From: Megasphaera stantonii
GTDB taxonomy: Bacteria > Bacillota > Negativicutes > Veillonellales > Megasphaeraceae
DNA length: 64,000 nt
NCBI RefSeq assembly: GCF_003367905.1
Contig: NZ_CP029462.1
Span: forward strand, 434,001-498,000
Direction of reading: 5' to 3'
Positions 24,107 to 31,137 of the stretch are shown here, in pieces. The notes under the pieces were generated by a model that was not told the DNA's origin, made no database searches, and saw nothing but the letters and a program-made list of their open reading frames with translations. Within the stretch, counting starts at the first letter, position 1. Each line of letters begins with the position of its first letter. A program made the translations under genes and the position numbers.

Positions 24107-24511
24107 ATGGACTTTACAATCAAACCGAATTCGCAAGGTGAAATTTCCGAAGTCGTCGTACTGGACAATACGGCCATCAAAATGGGCAGCGGCAAATCGC
24201 CCGTATACGCTACGCCGGCCCTCGTCGCCCTGATGGAAAACGCAGCCATCCTGGCCTGCGAAAGCCAGCTTCCCGAAGGCTACAACACCGTCGGCATCGC
24301 CATCAGCGTCAAGCACCTGGCCGCAACGCCTATCGGCCTGACCGTAACGGCGAAAGCAACCCTCGTCGAACAGGACAGAAAGAAGCTGTCCTTCAAAATC
24401 GAAGCTTTCGACGACGCCGGCAAGGTCGGCGAAGCGACGCACGACCGCTTCATCATCGAATCGGCTCCCTTCCTGGCTAAAGCCGAAGCGAAAAAAGAAT
24501 TGAAAAAATAA
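24107..24511 (+). CDS. Fluoroacetyl-CoA-thioesterase-like hotdog protein
   Basis: A 134-residue hotdog-fold thioesterase of the FlK group. Segments: YATPALVALMENAAILACESQLPEGYNTVGIAISVKHLAATPIGLTVTAKATL, with the Thr/Glu/His-type catalytic positions of FlK represented by the PVYATP Thr, the LMENAA Glu and the SVKHLAATP His. AGGAGG precedes the start. FlK itself hydrolyses fluoroacetyl-CoA; relatives act on other acyl-CoAs, and here the neighbouring methylmalonyl-CoA decarboxylase hints only loosely at acyl-CoA metabolism. Confidence 0.83.
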   Translation: MDFTIKPNSQGEISEVVVLDNTAIKMGSGKSPVYATPALVALMENAAILACESQLPEGYNTVGIAISVKHLAATPIGLTVTAKATLVEQDRKKLSFKIEAFDDAGKVGEATHDRFIIESAPFLAKAEAKKELKK

Positions 24512-24528
24512 TCCATTCAGTGTGACAC

Positions 24529-24562
24529 AACCCGCCGGTTCAGCCGAACCGGCGGGTTCTTT
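24529..24562 (+). terminator. Terminator after the FlK-like gene
   Basis: AACCCGCCGGTTC pairs with GAACCGGCGGGTT over a 3-nt loop, followed by CTTT. Confidence 0.78.
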
Positions 24563-24619
24563 ACCTCTGGCAGACCTTGCAGCAGCGCGTCTCTATTCCG
24601 AGTCCAAATGAAGGCACGC

Positions 24620-24653
24620 CAAAAGGGCCAAATTCAGCGCAGAATTTGACCCT
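24620..24653 (-). terminator. Terminator after mmdC
   Basis: Minus-strand AGGGTCAAATTC (24653-24642) pairs with GAATTTGGCCCT (24635-24624), followed by TTT. It closes the mmdA-mmdD-mmdC operon. Confidence 0.68.
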
Positions 24654-24682
24654 CTCCGTTGCCAATATGATATACTTTTTTC

Positions 24683-25108
24683 TTACTGTACGATAACGGC
24701 CAAGGCGTCGCCGGTCTTGACATTGTCGCCTACGTTGACCCGCAGGCTGTGGAGCTTGCCTTCGGCCGTAGCCGTAATGTCGTTCTGCATCTTCATGGCT
24801 TCCAGTACGAGCAGGACGTCTCCCCGTTTGACAGCCTGGCCGGCTTCGGATTTCAGCGCCGAAATCTTGCCGGGCATGGGAGCTTTAATGACGACGGCGC
24901 CGTCGGGAATCGGTTCCATAGCGGCCGGAGACGGTGCAGCTGCCGCCGGCGCAGGCGCAGCGGCCGGAGCTGCCGGTGCGGCAGGCTGCGGAGCCGGAGC
25001 AGGAGCGGCCGGAGTCGGAACGGCGGCAGGAGCGGGCGCAGCGCCGCCGATTTCTTCTACTTCTACTTCATATGCTTGTCCATTTACCGTTATTTTAAAC
25101 TTTTTCAT
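24683..25108 (-). CDS. mmdC: Methylmalonyl-CoA decarboxylase biotin carrier (gamma) subunit
   Basis: A 141-residue biotin carboxyl carrier protein. N-terminal KFKITVNGQAYEVEVEE, a long Ala/Pro linker (about 23-68), then the biotinyl domain with the biotin Lys at 106 in VLEAMKMQND. GGAGG lies before the ATG at 25108. The length and Ala/Pro linker match MmdC of Veillonella-type decarboxylases. It carries CO2 from the carboxyltransferase (MmdA) to the membrane decarboxylase MmdB, which is not in this window. Confidence 0.9.
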   Translation of the reverse strand: MKKFKITVNGQAYEVEVEEIGGAAPAPAAVPTPAAPAPAPQPAAPAAPAAAPAPAAAAPSPAAMEPIPDGAVVIKAPMPGKISALKSEAGQAVKRGDVLLVLEAMKMQNDITATAEGKLHSLRVNVGDNVKTGDALAVIVQ

Positions 25109-25142
25109 TCTATATCCTCCTGGCGAAAAATATATATATCTA

Positions 25143-25628
25143 TTACCGCATACCGGCCAGGCGGCCGGCCATAATCCAGTGTGCATTCTGCCGTTTTTTC
25201 GCTTTGATCGAGCGGATAGCCGCCGGCGAATAGCCGTAAGCTGCGACAGCCGCCATGATCACGGCGACGACTTCCGGCGAAATGTCGGAAACGTCGGCCT
25301 GCGGCGCCGTCGGTTCCGCCGGAACAGTCGCCATAGGACGGGCGGCGACGACGGCGGGCTGCCGCTGCCCTACGGGCACGACAGACTGGTGCGCCGCTAC
25401 GGCATGGGTCGGAACGGGTTCTTCCTTCGGCGCGGCTGTTTGCGATGCTGATGCAGGCGCAGTCTGCTGCCCCTGCTTAGCCAACAGGCGCTGCAAATCA
25501 TCCTTCACCTCTGCCAGCTCGGCAATCTTCCGTTCCATCTCCTGCATGCGGCTTGCGGAATGACGCCACTGCAGCACGCACAGGATAGCCAAGACGATCA
25601 GGGCCAATAGTTGCAAATCCATAGCCAT
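25143..25628 (-). CDS. mmdD: Methylmalonyl-CoA decarboxylase delta subunit (OadG-like)
   Basis: A 161-residue protein. One N-terminal membrane helix (LQLLALIVLAILCVLQW) is followed by a coiled-coil stretch (RMQEMERKIAELAEVKDDLQRLL), a Pro/Ala/Gln-rich linker, and a conserved C-terminal domain (SPEVVAVIMAAVAAYGYSPAAIRSIKAKKRQNAHWIMAGRLAGMR) typical of the delta/gamma subunits that assemble Na+-pumping decarboxylases. It lies 8 bp after mmdA. Confidence 0.82.
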   Translation of the reverse strand: MAMDLQLLALIVLAILCVLQWRHSASRMQEMERKIAELAEVKDDLQRLLAKQGQQTAPASASQTAAPKEEPVPTHAVAAHQSVVPVGQRQPAVVAARPMATVPAEPTAPQADVSDISPEVVAVIMAAVAAYGYSPAAIRSIKAKKRQNAHWIMAGRLAGMR

Positions 25629-25636
25629 CCCTCCCC

Positions 25637-27166
25637 TTATAACGGCATATTGCCGTGCTTCTTAGACGGGCGTTCTTCCCGCTTGCTGTACAGCATAGCC
25701 AAGGCGTCGATGATGCGGGGACGTGTTTCCTTCGGCTCGATGATGCAGTCTACATAGCCGTGTTCCGCCGCTTTGTACGGTGTAGAAAATTCCGTAATAT
25801 ATTCTTGCTTCTTCTTTTCTTTTTCCGGATCGCGCTTAAAGATGATATTGGCCGCGCCGTCCGGACCCATGACGGCGATTTCAGCCGTCGGCCAGGCAAA
25901 TACCATGTCTGCGCCGAGCTGGCGGCAGCACATGGCGATATACGCGCCGCCGTAAGCCTTGCGCGTAACAACGGTTACCTTCGGCACCGTCGCTTCGCAA
26001 TACGCGTAGAGCATCTTCGCGCCGTGGCGGATGATGCCGCCGAATTCCTGCGTCGTTCCCGGCAGGAAGCCCGGCACGTCGACGAAGGTGACGAGGGGGA
26101 TGTTAAAGCTGTCGCAGAAGCGGATGAAGCGGGCCGCCTTATCGGACGCGTTGATGTCCAGGCAGCCGGCCAGGAATTTCGGTTGGTTAGCAATGATGCC
26201 GACAGTCTGGCCATCGAAGCGGGCGAAGCAGGTAATAATATTTAAGGCGTAATTTTCCAATACCTGATAGATTTCGCCGTTGTCAACGCAGGATTTAATG
26301 ACGTCGAGCATGTCGTAAGGCATGTTGCTGCTGTCGGGGATGACCGAATTCAGGCTTTCGTCCTGACGCTGCGGATCGTCGTTCGTTTCGGCGATAGGCG
26401 CTTCCTCCATGTTGTTGCTCGGCAGGAAGTCGAGGAGATATTTGATTTTAGCAATGCAGTCGTCTTCGTTTTCGCAGGCAAAGTGAGCTACGCCGGACAC
26501 GGAATTGTGCGTCATAGCGCCGCCTAATTCTTCAGACGAAACTTCTTCGGCCGTAACCGATTTGATAACTGCCGGGCCTGTAATAAACATATTCGACGTA
26601 TTTTTAACCATGAAAATGAAATCCGTCAAAGCCGGGCTGTATACGGCGCCGCCGGCACAGGGCCCCATGATGACCGAGATCTGGGGAATGACGCCCGAAG
26701 CCGACGTATTGTTCATAAAAATGCGGCCGAAGCCGGACAAGGCGTCTACGCCTTCCTGGATGCGCGCGCCGCCCGAGTCGTTGATGCCGATAATCGGAGC
26801 GCCCATCTTCAGGGCCATTTCCTGAACCTGGCAGATTTTATGAGCATGCATCTCGCCGAGAGAACCGCCTTCGACGGTGAAATCTTCGGCATAGGCGAAG
26901 ACGAGACGGCCGTTTACGGTGCCGTATCCCGTCACGACGCCGTCACCGGGAATGTCTTTTTCCTGCATGTTAAAATTCGTGCAGCGATGGCGGATAAACT
27001 GGCTGATTTCCGTAAAGCTGCCTTCGTCGAAGAGCTTGTTCAGCCGTTCCCGCGCCGTCATCTTTCCTTGTGCGTGCTGTTTATCAATGCGTTTTTGACC
27101 GCCGCCCATTTCAATGGTTTTCAGTTTTTCATGAAATTGAGCGATTTTTTCTTGAACTGTAGCCAT
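25637..27166 (-). CDS. mmdA: Methylmalonyl-CoA decarboxylase alpha subunit (carboxyltransferase)
   Basis: A 509-residue carboxyltransferase; the ATG at 27166 has GGAGGTG upstream, and the length equals known MmdA. It transfers the carboxyl group of (S)-methylmalonyl-CoA to biotin on MmdC. Features: two crotonase-like halves with acyl-CoA pockets (INDSGGARIQEGVDALSGFGRIF; GPCAGGAVYSPALTDF; VPGFLPGTTQEFGGIIRHGAKML; RKAYGGAYIAM). Homologous chains of propionyl-CoA carboxylase exist, but the adjacent mmdD/mmdC support MmdA. An integrated island begins 25 bp upstream of its start. Confidence 0.92.
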   Translation of the reverse strand: MATVQEKIAQFHEKLKTIEMGGGQKRIDKQHAQGKMTARERLNKLFDEGSFTEISQFIRHRCTNFNMQEKDIPGDGVVTGYGTVNGRLVFAYAEDFTVEGGSLGEMHAHKICQVQEMALKMGAPIIGINDSGGARIQEGVDALSGFGRIFMNNTSASGVIPQISVIMGPCAGGAVYSPALTDFIFMVKNTSNMFITGPAVIKSVTAEEVSSEELGGAMTHNSVSGVAHFACENEDDCIAKIKYLLDFLPSNNMEEAPIAETNDDPQRQDESLNSVIPDSSNMPYDMLDVIKSCVDNGEIYQVLENYALNIITCFARFDGQTVGIIANQPKFLAGCLDINASDKAARFIRFCDSFNIPLVTFVDVPGFLPGTTQEFGGIIRHGAKMLYAYCEATVPKVTVVTRKAYGGAYIAMCCRQLGADMVFAWPTAEIAVMGPDGAANIIFKRDPEKEKKKQEYITEFSTPYKAAEHGYVDCIIEPKETRPRIIDALAMLYSKREERPSKKHGNMPL

Positions 27167-27190
27167 AATGCACCTCCATTGCAACATGTC

Positions 27191-27211
27191 GCATAGTTTT
27201 ATAATATACCA
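27191..27211. repeat. Left attachment-site repeat (attL candidate)
   Basis: Shares GCATAGTTTTATA-N3-TACCA with 32973-32993. It lies 25 bp upstream of the mmdA start codon. Confidence 0.6.
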
Positions 27212-27244
27212 AAAACAGCTTAACCATGCCGTTCATCCCATTAA

Positions 27245-27265
27245 TTAGTGCTTATGAGTGCTTAT
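27245..27265. repeat. Left copy of a 21-bp island-end repeat
   Basis: Two tandem AGTGCTTAT words separated by one base, preceded by TT. The same 21 bp occurs at 32877-32897 with a single mismatch, about 75-100 bp inside the other end. Possible integrase arm-type or excisionase sites. Confidence 0.6.
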
Positions 27266-27510
27266 AGGATTATGGAGCTATCTATTTGGTCTTGTAGAAA
27301 GTCGTACAAGCCGTCCCGATGCACCAGCCACCGTGAGCCTACACGGAAGGCTTTTAGTTTACCAGAAGCACACAAAGCATAAATTGTTGACAACGGGACA
27401 CCCAATAGCTCATGGAGTTCCCGTGGCGTAAAGGTGATACGATTCTCCCACACATGGTTAGGGGTGGTAAGAAAAGATTCCTTTGGTAATTTGAGATAAC
27501 CATTAAGCAT
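27262..27510 (-). CDS. Excisionase-like helix-turn-helix protein
   Basis: An 82-residue protein with an N-terminal extension and a helix-turn-helix of the excisionase/MerR-like type (FTPRELHELLGVPLSTIYALCASGKLKAFRVGSRWLVHRDGLYDFL). Such proteins bind phage arms to direct excision, or act as recombination directionality factors. Its position at the left end, opposite the integrase at the right end, supports that role. The overlap of its 3' end with the island-end repeat (27245-27265) is notable. Confidence 0.75.
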   Translation of the reverse strand: MLNGYLKLPKESFLTTPNHVWENRITFTPRELHELLGVPLSTIYALCASGKLKAFRVGSRWLVHRDGLYDFLQDQIDSSIIL

Positions 27511-27846
27511 TATATCACATTCTCCTTCCTATGAAAATATGACAAGGGAAAATAAAGATAAGCATAAGAACAAATAAAGGTATCTCTATAGATAATCATT
27601 AATAATCAACTATAGAGATACCTTATGAATCATTAATTAATAATCATTAATTAGACTATAGAAACTCATAAGAACCGTAATGAACTTATAAGACCATAAG
27701 GGCACTTATGAGTACAATAATTATTCATACAATACTATGTTCATGGATGCTGTATGGTTCTTATTGGTACTATATGTAACCTTTTGGCACCTTCTTCAAT
27801 TAGTGCAACCAACCTAGACGTAGTGTATTAGTGCAACCAACCTATT
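27511..27846. repeat. Repeat-rich AT region between the excisionase-like and terminase genes
   Basis: No gene is seen. It holds a perfect 15-bp inverted repeat (AAGGTATCTCTATAG, 27577-27591, with 27610-27624; 18-nt loop); three copies of AATCATTAAT (27594, 27628, 27642); several CTTATRAG/CATAAG words (27660-27712); and an exact 18-bp direct repeat, ATTAGTGCAACCAACCTA (27799-27816 and 27827-27844), ending just before the terminase stop. It may be a packaging, replication or recombination region. Confidence 0.7.
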
Positions 27847-29556
27847 TCACCTCGTGTCCCTTATGGCTTTAACCATTGCATGTCTATAATCAATATTTGC
27901 ATATTCTTCCAACACGCTGACTTCCATCCAATGCTCAAGCTGTTCTTCCGTCAGTTCCATGATTTTATCTTCGTCTGCAACATCCATCATTTCCACAAAA
28001 TGACCAACACCCATTGCTAGGGCATCCAGACGGTCATCATGGGGCAGGGCGTTCTTTTCCCTGCACAAACGGGTCATCTGGTACACAAGGGAATACTCGT
28101 ACTTCTTTTCCGTAAATACCTTGTAGTCCGCTTCAATTATCGGACGGTTCACGATGAGCTTATGTCGCATCATGACAGGTTCAAGGGTATCAATAATACG
28201 AGCTTCCTTTTGGCCTGTGGATTTCACTTCTTCGATACCACAGGGATGAATTTTGTTGAATATCGGTGTCATGACTTTGGTAAACATACCATCCCCAAAG
28301 TTGGCTTCGACGATTACTAAGTCCACATCCCAGAATCTAGCACGTGTCGCAAGCTGGGTAAGCGTCAGGTCACTATAACCCTCACTGTATCCGCCGACAT
28401 CCATCAAGAACAGGTATCCGTTCAGATACTTCAAGACCACGTAGGACGTCTCATCAGTGCCACGCCCACTAGGGTCAATCGCCATGATCGTGGTGTCATA
28501 TGGCATCGTGTCGGGACTACGGGATAACTCGCTGTAGAAATAATCCCCCTTCATGGCCGTACAGGGAATATCCTTGATGAGGTTTTCACGTGATTTCGCC
28601 CAAGACCACTTCACGGACGATTCGTACATATCAAGGTCAGTAACGATGAGGTCAGACACTTTCAGAGGATACTTCTCGGCATCCGAGAGCCGTGTGTTGA
28701 GCATAAACTGTAATGCGAACCCAGCCTTGCCATAGGACAACGACCGCTTGAAGATTTCTTCCTCATTGAACCGCAAGGGGTCTGTAGGCTTGCCTTCGAG
28801 CGACGGGTCGTCCTTTAGCTTATTCCAGATAAATGGAGCAAGGTTCTGTCCATAGTGGTCTTCCACCTGATGCAACGCTGGGTACACGACAGGCCAGATA
28901 CGGGTGATGTACCCACGGTCGCCTAAGATGTTATAGAGAGACGATTCCGTCTGTGGTGTCCCAAGGTATATAATGCGTCCATTCGGTTTCAAGATAGCAT
29001 CAAATTCCTTGACGGCTTCCGACAGTTTTTCTCGCTGCGTCTGTGTCGCACTATTCTTCGGCACCTCTACGTCGTCGGCAATCAGGATGTCAGCACGGGT
29101 ACCTGTAATCTGCCCTGTGATACCAATAGACTTTACCGACGGGGAAATGTCGGGAATTGCTCCCCCTACGTCAAAAATGTTCTGTGTGTCCAGCTGCTCC
29201 TTCGACGCTTTCATATCAGCGAGGAAGGGTATGGTGTGAATAATCTGCTTGATAAAGCGAGCATTGGCATCTGCACGGTCGCCAGAAGCCGACACAATTT
29301 CTACCTTTAGCTGCCTATTAAGCCATAAGCACCACACGACAAACGCACAGGTAATGAAGGATTTTGCCACCCCTCGAAAGCCCTCGATGATGATACGGTC
29401 GCTGGGTGGGTGTTGCAGATAGTTTGCAATGTCTACCTGTATGGGTGTAGGTGGCGGCAGGGAAATACTTTTCCATACAATATAAAGGAACGCCCAGAAA
29501 TTCTCCTGAGCGTTCTCAATGTCACGTTTCGTCCATTCTGTTTTTCTTTCTATCAT
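27847..29556 (-). CDS. Phage large terminase subunit, T7 gp19 (DNA maturase B) type
   Basis: A 569-residue packaging ATPase/nuclease. Walker A GFRGVAKS at 59-66, Walker B ILIADD at 157-162, coupling motif YLGTPQT at about 197, nuclease acidic residues in AIDPSGRG (D361), VEANFGDG (E417) and HDDRLDALAMG (D507/D508). Phrases such as GFRGVAKSFITCAFVVW and LSDAEKYPL match T7 gp19 closely from memory, so this is an Autographiviridae-type terminase rather than a siphovirus one. It overlaps the small-subunit gene by ATGA, showing translational coupling. It looks intact. Confidence 0.92.
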   Translation of the reverse strand: MIERKTEWTKRDIENAQENFWAFLYIVWKSISLPPPTPIQVDIANYLQHPPSDRIIIEGFRGVAKSFITCAFVVWCLWLNRQLKVEIVSASGDRADANARFIKQIIHTIPFLADMKASKEQLDTQNIFDVGGAIPDISPSVKSIGITGQITGTRADILIADDVEVPKNSATQTQREKLSEAVKEFDAILKPNGRIIYLGTPQTESSLYNILGDRGYITRIWPVVYPALHQVEDHYGQNLAPFIWNKLKDDPSLEGKPTDPLRFNEEEIFKRSLSYGKAGFALQFMLNTRLSDAEKYPLKVSDLIVTDLDMYESSVKWSWAKSRENLIKDIPCTAMKGDYFYSELSRSPDTMPYDTTIMAIDPSGRGTDETSYVVLKYLNGYLFLMDVGGYSEGYSDLTLTQLATRARFWDVDLVIVEANFGDGMFTKVMTPIFNKIHPCGIEEVKSTGQKEARIIDTLEPVMMRHKLIVNRPIIEADYKVFTEKKYEYSLVYQMTRLCREKNALPHDDRLDALAMGVGHFVEMMDVADEDKIMELTEEQLEHWMEVSVLEEYANIDYRHAMVKAIRDTR

Positions 29557-29786
29557 TCGACTAACCTCATCAAGTCAGGGATATTGGAAACGTCCTGCTG
29601 AATTTCCGTTACCCCTTCGGTTTCAATGGTAGTTAGGAAGTTGTTATCTTTAAGGAACTGCCGTACCTTAGCAAGGAATGCAGGATTTTTGCGCAATTCT
29701 GGGTCTTGAAGACCTTCTAATAGTGCTTGCACCTCTCCCTGAGCTAACTGGTCAAGAAGTTCCTTAGGAAGCTCAAAATTAGCCAT
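29553..29786 (-). CDS. Small terminase subunit, T7 gp18-like
   Basis: A 77-residue acidic protein (MANFELPKELLDQLAQGEVQALLEGLQDPELRKNPAFLAKVRQFLKDNNFLTTIETEGV...). The segment L-x-D-L/Q-x-D-x-E-x-R-x-x-P followed by a helix and LKDNNF resembles the T7 gp18 DNA-packaging protein (LSDDERRSPQLYNAIAKLLDRHKF). Size and position directly in front of the large subunit, with an ATGA overlap, support it. AGAGGTGG precedes the start. Confidence 0.75.
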   Translation of the reverse strand: MANFELPKELLDQLAQGEVQALLEGLQDPELRKNPAFLAKVRQFLKDNNFLTTIETEGVTEIQQDVSNIPDLMRLVE

Positions 29787-29807
29787 TTTACCACCTCTTT
29801 CATAAAA

Positions 29808-29845
29808 ACAAAAAGCTCCCGTAGGAATTTACACCTAAAGGGAGC
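29808..29845 (-). terminator. Terminator between the Cys-rich gene and the small terminase gene
   Basis: Minus-strand GCTCCC (29845-29840) pairs with GGGAGC (29820-29815), extended by CCTA/TAGG pairs, and is followed by TTTTTGTTTTT. It implies either partial read-through or a separate promoter for the terminase genes. Confidence 0.72.
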
Positions 29846-29861
29846 AATACACACAAAAGTC

Positions 29862-30077
29862 CTACTCCTGACTGGGACTTTTTACAATTTTCACGTCATC
29901 CTTATATCTCTTTATGGCTGTATGGGGACTACACCCAAAACGATACGGGAATAAAGGACAACGAACCAAATCACACTTCATTACTTCTTGCGAACTTCCT
30001 GCACAGCAATCTAAACATTTTTCACGAATTGCAGACGCATAACTTACTGTGTCTGGGATATACATTAATCGCTTCAT
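29862..30077 (-). CDS. Small cysteine-rich phage protein
   Basis: A 71-residue protein with the recurrent phage motif AIREKCLDCCAGSSQEVMKCDLVRCPLFPYRFG: four to five cysteines arranged like a zinc knuckle and ending CPLFPYRFG. Such proteins are common near terminase genes of prophages; function unknown. Its ATG overlaps the stop of the coiled-coil gene (ATGA), so the two are translationally coupled. Confidence 0.78.
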   Translation of the reverse strand: MKRLMYIPDTVSYASAIREKCLDCCAGSSQEVMKCDLVRCPLFPYRFGCSPHTAIKRYKDDVKIVKSPSQE

Positions 30078-30397
30078 TTAATACACCACCCGACCAAGGC
30101 CACTCCTGCAAGAGCAGCCCACGTTTTATTCTGCCGTTCTTTGATCATCAGCTCGTGTTCCATTGATTCCATTTCGGTCTGCAATGTCGTTAAGGATTTC
30201 TTCAATTCGGTCAAATCGCTCTTTGCTGTCGTCAATGAGGTCTGTGCGTTCGTCAAGGCTTCCTTGCAATTCTCCAACTGAATCCTCAGCTCCGCTAACT
30301 TCGATTTGTCCTCGGTCGAGAGCTGCTCCAATCTCGTCAAGTTTTGCTCCAACACTGTCAGCTCCCATTTCAATTCGTTGTACTGTGTCACTGACAT
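30074..30397 (-). CDS. Coiled-coil protein with C-terminal hydrophobic segment (phage island)
   Basis: A 107-residue frame from the ATG at 30397 (a TTG at 30484 would extend it to 136). A long heptad-type coiled coil (YNELKWELTVLEQNL...TTLQTEMESMEHEL) is followed by a hydrophobic tail (WAALAGVALVGWCIK). It is coupled by ATGA to the Cys-rich gene, which supports it being translated. A second frame (30126-30482) overlaps it almost completely. The layout recalls phage lysis accessory proteins, but no family match is claimed. Confidence 0.55.
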   Translation of the reverse strand: MSVTQYNELKWELTVLEQNLTRLEQLSTEDKSKLAELRIQLENCKEALTNAQTSLTTAKSDLTELKKSLTTLQTEMESMEHELMIKERQNKTWAALAGVALVGWCIK

Positions 30398-30482
30398 GGT
30401 TATCGTCTGGGTGGTCGTGCTGGGAGTAGAGGTATACTCCGCCCCCAATGACAACGACGGCCAGCGGATACTTAACGCGCAC
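30126..30482 (-). CDS. Overlapping frame with N-terminal membrane helix and coiled coil (spanin-like?)
   Basis: A 118-residue frame starting at GTG 30482 and offset by one frame from the coiled-coil gene. It begins MRVKYPLAVVVIGGGVYLYS, an N-terminal membrane anchor, then an acidic coiled coil to the end (SVGELQGSLDERTDLIDDSKERFDRIEEILNDIADRNG). This is the topology of an inner-membrane spanin (Rz), and T7 places its spanin genes between the terminase genes. No good ribosome site is visible, and coiled coils can throw false coil-like frames, so it may be a shadow. Confidence 0.4.
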   Translation of the reverse strand: MRVKYPLAVVVIGGGVYLYSQHDHPDDNHVSDTVQRIEMGADSVGAKLDEIGAALDRGQIEVSGAEDSVGELQGSLDERTDLIDDSKERFDRIEEILNDIADRNGINGTRADDQRTAE

Positions 30483-30574
30483 AATTACAAAATATGTACG
30501 AAAAAAAGAACATCCAGAAACACATGACGAAAGAGAATCCTTAACAGAACTGTACCGAAAAATAGATAAAAAAT

Positions 30575-30605
30575 AGCCTATCTTAATTGATAGGCTTTTC
30601 TTTTT
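30575..30605. terminator. Bidirectional hairpin terminator in the island
   Basis: AGCCTATC (30575-30582) pairs with GATAGGCT (30589-30596). T-rich tracts follow on both strands: TTTTCTTTTT on plus and ATTTTTTATC on minus. On the minus strand it lies just after the stop of the 30604-31137 gene. Confidence 0.75.
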
Positions 30606-31137
30606 ATTTATGTTCTGTTATGTCTTTAAGAATATATTGTACAATAGGATATTCTTTTTTTAATGTAATTGGCCCTCTTTTACCTTGTGCGCCACTTTGT
30701 ACTAAATCAGTAATAATTCGCCCCTGCAATAAAACAGGTTTAGTATGTGTATTATAACTAGGTATGGAAAATTTTTCTGTACCAAAACAATATATAGGAA
30801 AGGAATATACATAGCTATTATCTTCTAAAAACATATATACATCGTAAATTCTCATTTTCATTTTTTCATTTATAGGGTGCGTAAACTCGTTAGGTATTTT
30901 AGATATTAAGAGGATACATCGGTATGAATTAGGTGATCCTTCAATCGCTTCAAAATTACGTGTATCTACACCGCTATTATAAGGGCAATTATAAGCGATT
31001 ATATTATACCTTGCGTCTTTTCCTGCTGCTAGTGTTATAATATCATTTATAACTATAGGTGTTTTATATGCATAACTATTTAAAGGGATAGTAACAAAAA
31101 GCATAAATAAAGTAATACAATATAAAAATTTACGCAT
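30604..31137 (-). CDS. Exported orphan protein of the island
   Basis: A 177-residue protein I do not recognise. The ATG at 31137 follows AGAGG; the N-terminus MRKFLYCITLFMLFVTIPLNSYAYK is a Sec signal peptide. The mature part is beta-rich and polar with two Cys (YNCPYNSG, RCILLISK) and a late KRGPITLKKEYPIVQYILKD. Very AT-rich compared with the host. It has its own promoter and terminator, so it is an independent unit, a candidate cargo gene; no function can be given. Confidence 0.65.
   Translation of the reverse strand: MRKFLYCITLFMLFVTIPLNSYAYKTPIVINDIITLAAGKDARYNIIAYNCPYNSGVDTRNFEAIEGSPNSYRCILLISKIPNEFTHPINEKMKMRIYDVYMFLEDNSYVYSFPIYCFGTEKFSIPSYNTHTKPVLLQGRIITDLVQSGAQGKRGPITLKKEYPIVQYILKDITEHK

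Noticed and set aside
27191-27211. tRNA gene as the integration target
   Set aside because: I looked for a cloverleaf or a tRNA 3' end around both attachment repeats and found none; the target is intergenic.
27577-27624. Inverted repeat as an intrinsic terminator of the terminase gene
   Set aside because: The stem is AT-rich, the loop is 18 nt and no T tract follows on the minus strand, so it fits a protein-binding or promoter site better.
27511-27846. CRISPR array in the repeat-rich region
   Set aside because: Repeat units are short, unequal and not separated by regular unique spacers; no cas genes nearby.
30430-30576. Short plus-strand frame ending in a stop directly before a terminator hairpin
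   Set aside because: It looks gene-like at its end (KEHPETHDERESLTELYRKIDKK), but it is only about 40 codons from an ATG, has no ribosome site and overlaps the coupled minus-strand genes; the hairpin also serves the minus-strand gene at 30604.
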